A DNA stretch of 12,635 nt from Amanita rubescens (lineage: Eukaryota > Basidiomycota > Agaricomycetes > Agaricales > Amanitaceae). The translations under genes and the position numbers were made by a program. Below, in pieces: positions 1 through 6,336 of this stretch (the stretch's first letter is position 1; each line of letters starts with the position of its first letter). The stretch spans positions 1 to 12,635 of the forward strand of contig WION01000802.1 in assembly GCA_015039365.1 (NCBI GenBank), given 5' to 3'. The notes under the pieces were generated by a model that saw only the letters and a program-made list of their open reading frames with translations, had not been told where the DNA came from and searched no databases.

Positions 1-198
1 CGGTGTTGGGTGAGGGAACCGTCTGAGAGACCAAGCATGGAAGATGTCGTGGAAAACATATCCAGACTTGCGTCTGTCCCAACCAATGTTCGAAATCACG
101 AAATGCCGGAAAAGGTGCCATCGCCGCCGCTTATATCCATTATCACAGTGCGTATGCAAATATTCTTCCATGGGCAGTTCCATACTGATCCAGGTTAG
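1..198 (+). CDS. 3' end of a protein-kinase-like gene (5' part outside window)
   Basis: The frame is open from base 1 to the TAG at 196-198 (65 codons). It begins with the subdomain XI signature of protein kinases: Arg-Cys-Trp about nine residues before an invariant-type Arg-Pro, then Met and Val (RCWVREPSERPSMEDV). The downstream gene ends with the same motif (RCWEQQPSKRPRMKDV), so these are probably two tandem members of one fungal tyrosine-kinase-like family. The catalytic core lies outside the window, so activity cannot be judged. The 3' end is uncertain. A weak GT at 194 and a good CAG acceptor at 256-258 would define a 65-nt intron and move the stop to 300-302. Family identification is from the motif only. 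Confidence 0.6.
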   Translation, partial: RCWVREPSERPSMEDVVENISRLASVPTNVRNHEMPEKVPSPPLISIITVRMQIFFHGQFHTDPG

Positions 199-350
199 GT
201 TCCTCGAAGGGACGACGATATGCTCCCATCCCTACTTTCTTTACTCAATAACACGCAGGTGCGAAACATTTCACTGCGCCTACTGTTCTCAAGAGCATGT
301 AGCCCGAATCTTCCATCGCGTCTATCGTAAACGCGACAACTGTCGATCTT

Positions 351-1564
351 ATGTTCAAGCTATTGTCGAGGGAAGACTATGCTACCTTTGCAGGGCATTT
401 AACTCAGGCCTCGGACGCCAGGAATTTGATTGACTTCATGCTTCATTTGCTTCGTGAACGTCGCTTACAAAATCAAGACGTGAACGTGAATCTAGAACAA
501 CGAGCAAGGCAATTTATGTTTAAAGTTACCTCGAGGATACCTGTCATACCACCGTCTCTGATAGTGACCGGAGTCAGCATTCCGGCAGTGCGCGAATACA
601 TCGGCGCCGGTGGCTTTGGGCTCGTTTTCAAGGGTGAACTCCAAGGTTCAGCCGTCGCACTGAAAGTACCGTACAGGTCTGGAAACTCAGATGCTGTGAG
701 TTCCTTTATTACTAACATGCAGTCATGGCCCCATGCCTCAACTATCTCATTTCCTACAGGCCCTTTGTCAACAGGCATTGATATGGCACTTTCTGAAGCA
801 CGAATTTGTGCTCCCATTTTTAGGAATCTATGTGGACGAGTTAACATCCCAAGCGTTCCTTGTTTCGCCGTATATGCAGAACGATAATCTATGGCAATGG
901 CGTGAGAAGGCAAATCCACCAATGGCCGAGATACAAGAGCGTGTATGGTTTCTTCTCCTTCAGTTGATTATGTGCGCTCATTCCACGCAAGATACTGGAA
1001 GTCGCTCAAGGTCTTGAATACATCCATTCGGAAGGCATCGTTCATGGCGACATCTCTGGGGTATATCACCTAAACGCCGGCTTTTAGGAGTTCTGACAAT
1101 TTGTCCAGGTCAATGTCTTCCTGGACGCCAACTTTCATGTTCAAATCGCCAGTTTTGCATCAATCCGACCTGCTGGAGCTACGGTTATCGGATCAGGAGT
1201 GTCACATCTCAGGTTTACTGCGCCAGAATTATTCGAAACCTCCAAGCATGATGAAGGCCCTCCTCCGACCAGAACACAAATGTCTGACGTCTATGCTTTC
1301 GGATGTCTTTGTTATGAAGTGAGTTATAGTAAACATGCCGTATCATACTCTTGCTGAATTTCATAGATCCATTATAACAAAAGGCCCTTTTTTCGCATAC
1401 CGACGGTACAGATCTTGAGCCTCGTTATTCAAGGTGAACGTCCGCCTCGACTAGACGAGCCACCTATAAGTGATGGGATGTGGGACCTGATTCAGCGTTG
1501 CTGGGAGCAGCAACCGTCGAAACGGCCAAGAATGAAAGATGTCACGGAAACTCTGATGGCATGA
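351..1564 (+). CDS. Five-exon tyrosine-kinase-like protein, probable pseudokinase
   Basis: Exons are 351-695, 760-942, 992-1060, 1109-1318 and 1367-1564. The introns are 64, 49, 48 and 48 nt; all are GT-AG, keep phase 0, and mostly contain CTNAN-type branch sites. The product is 334 aa. After a ~75-aa helical N-terminal segment comes a kinase fold: glycine loop GAGGFG (residues 85-90), VALK lysine (K105), alphaC region (116-124), HGD catalytic loop with D196 and N201, TAPE (236-239), DVYAFG (259-264) and the C-terminal RCW...RP motif. HGD instead of HRD is usual for this family. However, the DFG position reads SFA (214-216) and the alphaC glutamate is Gln (120). Loss of the metal-binding Asp and of the Lys-Glu salt bridge predicts weak or no phosphotransfer, hence a scaffold or regulatory role. 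The ATG at 351 is the first in frame after a TAG at 300-302; a further 5' exon is possible. Confidence 0.8.
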
Positions 1565-2317
1565 GTACGATATTTATGACACTAAATATTCAACTCGTCT
1601 TTTTTTCTTCTGATAATGGGAGACTGTAACTCGCTGGAAAAGCCAGGTCGATAGTTCGCTCAATGGCTGCAATCGATAGGATGTATATGAATGAACGCGA
1701 CATGCGTATTAAATTCGTATATTGAGTATAACCGATGGTCATCGGAACTAGTAGTATTAGGCTCTACACGCTGGCACCGATATGTTACGTTGGCATTCTG
1801 TGCAGTGTGTGATACACCCATCTTGTTCAATGGACGGATCAACCTAGTACTCAAGCCTACTCGTCAATCGTTAGTTACAGGGTATCCCACTGATGAAAAG
1901 AGGACTCACAACGTTACACAGCCCTTCTCGCTAGTACAACGTGATATATACCGGTGCATGAACAGCGGAGACCCCACGCTGACCATGAGTCACATTCGCC
2001 TTTAACGTGCTGGTTTTGGTGGAAGGAGATTGGGCTGGGTGGTCAGAGCCGGAACAGGAGCATGCTGAGATGTGATGACGGGGCAGCCAGCTCAGCGCGT
2101 GGTTATTATTGGTGCAAAGCTAGTGCGAATGGAGGGCGGCGCGCGGACATGGAGGTTTAGGGTTGTCAACTTGTTGTATTCGTACAGTATGAGATTGTGT
2201 AAGACGTGGGGAGTTGGTAGACTGCTACACGAAAGAGAGAGGGGTACAAGGCGGGATAAAATTTCAAGTAGTGAGTTGCTCATTGAGGCGAATTTGTTGT
2301 CGTGAGGTAGGCGGAGC
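1565..2317. other. Intergenic stretch without a supportable gene
   Basis: About 750 bp between the kinase-like gene and the retrocopy. The open frames here (for example 1691-2005 plus and 1660-1854 minus) are short, lack recognisable motifs, and show no splice-linked continuation. The right part, 2092-2317, belongs to a minus-strand open frame described separately. Confidence 0.5.
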
Positions 2318-2330
2318 AAAGTCGGTAAAC
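2318..2330. repeat. Left target-site duplication of the retrocopy (13 bp)
   Basis: AAAGTCGGTAAAC here is repeated exactly at 3195-3207, directly after the poly(A) tract. The first three A are ambiguous with the tail, so the certain part is 10 bp and the maximum is 13 bp. Confidence 0.85.
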
Positions 2331-3194
2331 CAATCACGTACAATACTCTTCCCACTCCCTCGTCGACAAACACGAAGTTTGCTCTGTCAACGAATGCGAA
2401 CACATCGGGTTCAACGAGCCCGCCATTGATGAAACACCTATTGAGGCCTCTACGCAGACTGCGCCTCAAAACTCGACGACACTGCTGGCAGAAACGACTG
2501 CCACGACTCTACCCTCCCCTCCTTCTGAACTGCCCGAGGTCGGCATCAAGACCTCACCGCTCACCAACTACATCCACAAGTACATGCTTAAGGATGAAAT
2601 TGAAACCGTTGAAGACTGGCTTGACGAGCTATTCTCTTTTAGTATTACACCACCGATTGTCATCAGCGTCGACATCTGGGAATCCCTTGGCCTTGAATGG
2701 GAGCCCCTACCTCCTTTGCCATGCTATCCGCCGGCTTCCGTCACCATCGAGGTCATTGAACCTCTCGTCCTTCCTACTGGAGAACATCCAGTTTACGACA
2801 ACAACATCGATGCCTCTGGGCTCGTCACGAATACCTTTATGGGGACCCAGAAATCCCCGTTCCATTGCCGGCGAGTGCAACGCATTCGTCGACGGCCACA
2901 GACATTCGGTGACCCCCTCGCCGAACTCGTATCTAACACCCCGGGTGCCGCCTATCTGGTCTGGTCCTTCGGGGGCGTCCCTTGGGATGTTCACTGAATG
3001 GATCACTGAAAGGGTAGGCCTCATGCACCCGCTCCTGTTTTTCTTGGTACACTTTTAGTACCTTTTTGTAAACACTTTAACACGCACATCTTCGATGCGC
3101 GTTACCCCATTATGTGACTTGTGTCATATTGCTTACCTTGTATTAATTTACCTACCTGCTCAATCAAATCCCTTTACATTTAAAAAAAAAAAAA
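2331..3194 (+). mobile_element. Poly(A)-tailed retrocopy of a processed mRNA
   Basis: The segment is bounded by a 13-bp direct repeat and ends in a 16-nt A run (3182-3197, merging with the repeat). It has a long open frame, then about 180 bp resembling a 3' UTR, then the A tract, with no introns apparent. These are the marks of target-primed reverse transcription of an mRNA by a non-LTR (LINE-type) machinery. The copy may be 5'-truncated: its frame is open from the very first codon of the insert, with no ATG until 2584. It carries no reverse-transcriptase or other element-encoded domain that I can recognise, so it is either a retrocopied host gene or the 3' end of a non-autonomous element. 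Confidence 0.75.
2332..2997 (+). CDS. Open frame in retrocopy, unrecognised protein (probably 5'-truncated)
   Basis: Frame 1 is open for 221 codons from the insertion boundary to the TGA at 2995-2997. The in-frame TAA at 2326 belongs to the target duplication, so the source reading frame probably continued further upstream. The first ATG is at 2584, which would give 137 aa. The N-terminal part is Thr/Pro/Glu-rich, then comes an acidic helical stretch (LKDEIETVEDWLDELF) and a Pro-rich segment (EWEPLPPLPCYPP). No domain, signal peptide or membrane segment is recognised. A competing frame at 2426-3058 is also open, but its Ser/Arg/Leu-rich composition looks like a shadow. Confidence 0.5.
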   Translation, partial: NHVQYSSHSLVDKHEVCSVNECEHIGFNEPAIDETPIEASTQTAPQNSTTLLAETTATTLPSPPSELPEVGIKTSPLTNYIHKYMLKDEIETVEDWLDELFSFSITPPIVISVDIWESLGLEWEPLPPLPCYPPASVTIEVIEPLVLPTGEHPVYDNNIDASGLVTNTFMGTQKSPFHCRRVQRIRRRPQTFGDPLAELVSNTPGAAYLVWSFGGVPWDVH

Positions 3195-3197
3195 AAA
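3182..3197 (+). other. Poly(A) tract of the retrocopy
   Basis: An uninterrupted run of 16 A follows a T-rich, ATG-poor 3' UTR-like sequence and is immediately followed by the second copy of the target duplication. The last three A also fit the duplication, so the tail is 13-16 nt. Confidence 0.85.
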
Positions 3198-3207
3198 GTC
3201 GGTAAAC
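3195..3207. repeat. Right target-site duplication of the retrocopy (13 bp)
   Basis: Exact second copy of 2318-2330, directly adjoining the A tract. Confidence 0.85.
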
Positions 3208-3397
3208 TGGCCCGAGATGCCATTGTCGGAACCCCAGCGTAGGGTTCTGGTTTATCATAACTAACTCGACGGTATGGCTATCGGTTCGCCGTGTTTAGCT
3301 TGACCACATCATGATTTTTGTATCCAAACGGCTTATGACTTGCGGGGGTAGTTATGATGCAATTTGACTTGACTTATGTACAGGACAATGCATTTTA

Positions 3398-3878
3398 TCA
3401 CGCAAATGACTGCAGCTCTATTGGATTTTCTTCGATTCCCTCAACTCGTTGATCACTTTCTGTACTTTCGTCGCTATACGTTGCCATATCTGGCATTCGG
3501 ATAGAAAATGTTTGATGCCATGTAGGGGTGCTGCCTTGCAGATGAGCTGCGGCCACGCGAAGATTTAGGATAAGTCTTGACGTCTATGGCGCACGTGTTA
3601 CGAGAATAACGATCCAGAAGAAGCACGATCACTCACTGCAAATGAATATGAGGTTATCATCCAGCTGGGGCGAAAATGAGCAAATTTCCCTGAGAAACCC
3701 CTGCTGTAACTCACGGTGCAATTAAGGGTTCCAGAGGAGTCGGCGCAGCGAGAGTCATCGCCGCAAGAATCGCTGCAGAAACTACTAGCCGTTAGTAGAC
3801 TTGCGCGTGATTACAAAAAATATGGGAACTGACCCATCAAACTAATCAGACAATACTTTTAGTCGAAATGAAAGGTAT
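3398..3878 (-). pseudogene. 3' exons of a DUF6533-like multi-pass membrane protein, cut by the LTR element
   Basis: Read on the minus strand, exons at 3715-3772, 3637-3664 and 3398-3583 join in frame across introns 3665-3714 (50 nt, GTGAGT...CAG) and 3584-3636 (53 nt, GTGAGT...TAG). An upstream intron ends at 3773 and has a perfect TACTAAC branch site at 3797-3791. The joined sequence encodes a hydrophobic last membrane segment (ILAAMTLAAPTP...IAPW), then SYSFATSRLILNLR, then a ~50-residue acidic cytoplasmic tail ending at the TGA (3400-3398). A segment of the form APW...SRLxLNLR resembles the last transmembrane helix and following tail of Agaricomycete DUF6533-type proteins (recalled family pattern, not searched). 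An upstream exon at 3857-3878 with an alternative donor would keep the frame and run straight into the LTR boundary. All other 5' exons are absent, so the gene appears truncated by the insertion. Confidence 0.55.
3874..3878. repeat. Presumed left target-site duplication of the Copia element
   Basis: The five bases GGTAT directly precede the 5' LTR. Copia integrases typically make 5-bp duplications. The matching copy would lie beyond the interrupted 3' LTR, outside this window, so it cannot be confirmed here. Confidence 0.3.
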
Positions 3879-3979
3879 TGTTAAATATAGAATTATATTT
3901 ATAGAATGATTAACTACTGATTGACTACAATCAATGTTACTCATATCGCTCACGTCATCCTTTATGTATGACACAGAGA

Positions 3980-4021
3980 TGACATCATAATGACTTCATT
4001 ATGATATCATGGTGACATCAT
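3980..4021 (+). promoter_or_regulatory. Repeated TGACATCAT motifs and palindrome in U3
   Basis: TGACATCAT occurs at 3980-3988 and 4013-4021. Between them is the inverted repeat CATAATG/CATTATG (3985-4002). The motif is one base from the CRE/ATF-type TGACGTCA bound by bZIP factors. The position, about 100-145 bp upstream of the TATA box, suits an enhancer. Function is inferred. Confidence 0.35.
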
Positions 4022-4123
4022 GATAGACTCATGATCACATCTTATGGTGTGCTTAGCACGCCATATCTTCTCATCTATACTATACGCTTACACATATGTA
4101 GACACATATTTGTTCTCTCTTAG

Positions 4124-4130
4124 TATATAA
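4124..4130 (+). promoter_or_regulatory. TATA box of the 5' LTR
   Basis: TATATAA sits at the expected U3/R border. Transcription would start near 4155. No ATG occurs between this site and the splice donor at 4224. Confidence 0.6.
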
Positions 4131-4285
4131 ACCTGTCCTGTATCGTAGAATAGGACAATCCATTCTCTTCCTCTTACTATCACTACTACGCCGAAGGGTA
4201 GTGCTAAGATCATATCGCAATAGGTAAGCTATTGCACCTGCTCATGCTGTGGACACGCTCTCGCGTAGACCTGTCTTCTTCGTCA

Positions 4286-4297
4286 GGTTATGGGCCC
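4286..4297 (+). other. Primer-binding site for half initiator tRNA-Met
   Basis: GGTTATGGGCCC begins right at the LTR end and is the complement of GGGCCCAUAACC. That is the conserved anticodon stem-loop of eukaryotic initiator tRNA-Met, with the CAU anticodon inside. Drosophila copia is known to prime from such an internally cleaved half tRNA, rather than from the CCA end. No TGG 3'-end-type site is present here. Confidence 0.8.
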
Positions 4298-4735
4298 CGC
4301 CGTCGATATTGCCAGGACCCACATCGCCGCTCGCTTGCTCGTCATCCGACATGATGTCCCACTGGTATAGTATCGCAGCGAGCCTGATATGGTCTTATCA
4401 TCTTGATATTACTAATCCTTGATATGGCATATGCGCTAATGACATGCGCCCGGACCCTAGGGCTTTAGGGGGATCTCCTAGACACCCAGGGATAAGGGTA
4501 CTACCTATGTTTCTCGACGCTGGCATGGCAACGTCGGCCCCCACAGAGTTATACTTGCCCTCTGTGATGTGACTGGGGTATTCATGCACGATATAACATC
4601 ATAAGCCCTTAGAGGCTTTATAATACAATATGGCTCGTATATAGAAACTTCTAGTATAAAGGACGTGCTGACACCTCATTGTGGGTGGTACACGCAGTCT
4701 ATTAAGGATGCGCCCTTAGGGACTCCTTTAAGTCG

Positions 4736-4756
4736 GAATGATCGTTAGGATCATTC
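4736..4756 (+). other. Hairpin in the leader
   Basis: GAATGATC and GATCATTC form a perfect 8-bp stem around the loop GTTAG. It is a candidate RNA element in the genomic leader; its function is unknown. Confidence 0.4.
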
Positions 4757-4828
4757 TAAGTTTGGGCTCTATGGTGATCCCATAATCCCATTTAGAAGTT
4801 TCATATTGATTACCGGTCGTGCTTATAT

Positions 4829-4859
4829 AATGGTCTGGGGGGTTTATGGACCAGACATT
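4829..4859 (+). other. Second hairpin in the leader
   Basis: GTCTGG (4833-4838) pairs with CCAGAC (4851-4856). The pairing can be extended by AAT/ATT on the outside across a one-base bulge. It lies about 75 bp after the first hairpin. Confidence 0.3.
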
Positions 4860-5183
4860 ATTTCTATTTACAATCGCAACGGGTAAAACCGTGGTTCGCC
4901 CAAGAGTGCTTGAGCCAGCGATTGATTTTGCATGTCATTTACAGCATTCAGGGATAATCCGAGCTTTCAAGACCGAGTGGACCTGTGGACCTGAGCTTTA
5001 TCTAAGCTTGGCTTGTAACTAAGTTACTCAGGGTCGGTTGGTTTAACCGAATATGGACTGTACTCGTAACCGAGGAACTCTATATAGTCTGACATTCTAG
5101 TCTATGGCACCCTGGTAACTTAATAAAGACGAATTAGACTTTTAGCTTTAATTAAGCTTTAAGCTCATTATATTCTCTTTTAG

Positions 5184-5735
5184 GAAAGAAAACTGGATTC
5201 CGAAACTAGTACTCCGTTACCAGTTTACGAAGCCGAAGGAGAATCATTTCCGCCTGTCCGGAGATTACCTCCTTCTTACGAAGCACCAATCCCACCGTTT
5301 CCCTTAACCTTAGGGAACCGGACTTTTATTGATACACCGGCACCAATTCCATCTTCGTCCTACTCTAGGACGATAGTTCGTGTTGTCAACCCTGATACCA
5401 GATTCGGTGTCACAACTCGTGGACCTGTCACAGTTCACGATCGAAGAGATCACTTCCTAGCTGCACGACTTAGAAACGGTCGTACCTTGCAAGACGAAAT
5501 AATACATCGTCGTAGACAAGCAGCTATCGAAGAAGGTGTTACACCCACCTTAGATCTTTGGATTCCACCCAGGGGCACTTCAGTAGCCCAACACATAGCA
5601 AATAGGCGTACACGCCGTAATCTCGAAAGAGATAACCAAGAGGTCGAAAACCTCGAAAATCAAAGAAACTTCCATTTCTTTTGGCGTCTTTTAACCGCCT
5701 ATATCATAATCATCACCTCCGCCTTCCTCGTCTAA
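5184..5735 (+). CDS. Extra open frame upstream of gag: PPxY-containing, tail-anchored protein
   Basis: 183 codons are open from the 3' splice site at 5183 to TAA 5733-5735, one base before the gag ATG. There is no ATG in any plus frame between 5184 and 5736. Either an upstream exon supplies the start, or a near-cognate CTG at 5193 (A at -3, G at +4) starts a 180-aa protein. The N-terminal third is Pro-rich with PPSY (5268-5279), a match to the PPxY ligand of WW domains. The middle is Arg-rich and helical (HRRRQAAIEEG, NRRTRRNLERD), followed by a short Glu/Asn/Leu helix. The last ~20 residues (WRLLTAYIIIITSAFLV at the end) form a membrane segment with no lumenal tail, as in tail-anchored proteins. 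I know of no standard Copia protein with this layout. Its role may be membrane targeting or particle release, which is inference. Confidence 0.6.
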   Translation, partial: ERKLDSETSTPLPVYEAEGESFPPVRRLPPSYEAPIPPFPLTLGNRTFIDTPAPIPSSSYSRTIVRVVNPDTRFGVTTRGPVTVHDRRDHFLAARLRNGRTLQDEIIHRRRQAAIEEGVTPTLDLWIPPRGTSVAQHIANRRTRRNLERDNQEVENLENQRNFHFFWRLLTAYIIIITSAFLV

Positions 5736-5736
5736 A

Positions 5737-6336
5737 ATGTCTAACGACTTGACGATTCCTAGTTCCATTCCCGTTTTGAATGGAACTAACTATAAAGAAT
5801 GGGAACGCATGATGCGTTTCCTATTACAAACAAAGGGACTGTTTCAGTACCTTAAGGATGATTATGTTCATCCTCCACGGATTACTCCGCTACAACAATT
5901 CTTCATTGATACAGGTGTTCGTGCAGCCATAACTGCACAACCTGCGGTAGCAGCAGTTGCCGCACATGGTTCACATGCCAGCAACACCTGCAATCCCAGC
6001 CGTTGAGGGTGAACCGGCTATCACCCAACAAATGGTTGATGATGCAAAGGCCGTCAAAAAGGCTTTTGAAGATTGGGTCGTCGAGGATGATCGCATCCTC
6101 GGATCCATAAATATGAAATGTTCTGCTACCTATACAGCAGATCAATTCAGAAGTAAATGCCGCCAGAGTCTTATGGCGGAATTTAGCAAATCAATACGGT
6201 GTGACAACGTCTGCCGGTATATATAATGACTTCCAATTAGCCGTTACTTGGAAGTTTCAAGATAGAAAGGATCCCACACAATCCTTAAACGACCTCCTCG
6301 CCTATAATAAACCGCTTATCATCTAGCGGAATCGTA
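5737..6336 (+). pseudogene. gag: Gag N-terminal/capsid region, broken by three frame changes
   Basis: It starts MSNDLTIPSSIPVLNGTNYKEW at an ATG with A at -3. The pattern LNGTNYKEWERMMRFLL is typical of Copia-type Gag (UBN2/retrotran_gag families), which forms the particle shell and binds the genomic RNA. The frame moves from 1 to 2 within 5951-6003, from 2 to 0 near 6150-6157 (an AAA run), and from 0 back to 1 at about 6303-6307 (TAT A ATA). Each step fits one extra base. Sequence between the steps is good Gag-like coding in the expected frame (for example EDWVVEDDRILGSINMKCS, then TWKFQDRKDP, then NRLSSSGIVLPE). As written, translation from 5737 stops at 6004-6006. Confidence 0.8.

Larger units (their letters stand above)
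2092..3223 (-). other. Minus-strand open frame split by the retrocopy insertion
   Basis: If the retrocopy and one copy of its target duplication are mentally removed, a minus-strand frame runs from ATG at 3223-3221 through the insertion point to a stop at about 2092-2094. That is roughly 84 codons, starting MASRASLPTLLRLPHD. No domain is recognised and its length is not improbable by chance. It could be the 5' exon of an unrecognised gene or a random frame. Confidence 0.2.
3879..4285 (+). repeat. 5' LTR of the Copia element (407 bp)
   Basis: It starts TGTTAAATATAG, and its first 50 bp recur exactly at 11611-11660 right after the polypurine tract. The end is set at CTTCGTCA (4278-4285) because the primer-binding site follows directly and because the neighbouring LTR at 11661-12146 ends in the same TCTTCGTCA. 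U3 contains a TATA box and repeated TGACATCAT motifs. A consensus-like splice donor, AG|GTAAGC, lies at 4224. Confidence 0.85.
4224..5183 (+). other. Candidate leader intron (960 nt)
   Basis: A donor AG|GTAAGC at 4224 in U5 and an acceptor TTCTCTTTTAG ending at 5183 could be joined. The span contains the primer-binding site and more than a dozen ATGs. The flanking exon sequence on both sides (about 4155-4223 and 5184-5736) has none. Splicing would therefore make the gag ATG at 5737 the first AUG of the mRNA, while unspliced RNA would serve as the genome. Other donors inside the leader are possible. This is inferred from sequence only. Confidence 0.4.
4298..5183 (+). other. Long untranslated leader of the Copia element
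   Basis: About 890 bp without a convincing coding frame. The longest plus-strand frame from an ATG that I noted here is 4846-5019 (about 57 aa, no motif). It contains many ATGs and several short hairpins (listed separately). It probably houses packaging and dimerisation signals and at least part of an intron ending at 5183. Confidence 0.5.

Noticed and set aside
1..695. Kinase fragment and downstream kinase-like gene as one tandem-kinase protein
   Set aside because: I found no intron combination across 148-350 that keeps both frames. A separate stop at 198 or 302 is simpler.
1691..2005. 104-aa plus-strand frame
   Set aside because: No recognised motif, no splice or promoter support, and an overlapping minus-strand frame of similar quality.
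2426..3058. 210-aa frame overlapping the retrocopy frame
   Set aside because: Ser/Leu/Arg/Pro-heavy composition typical of a shifted frame. The frame open from 2332 to 2997 has a more protein-like composition and no ATG is needed if the copy is truncated.
4363..4374. TGGTATAGTATC as a conventional tRNA 3'-end primer-binding site
   Set aside because: It lies 78 bp beyond the LTR end. The half-tRNA match directly at the LTR end is far better placed.
4486..4503. CAGGGATAAGGGTA resembles part of the I-SceI recognition site
   Set aside because: Only a gapped partial match and no homing-endonuclease gene; chance similarity.
4398..4589. 63-aa minus-strand frame in the leader
   Set aside because: No motif, opposite strand to the element, within a leader full of short frames.
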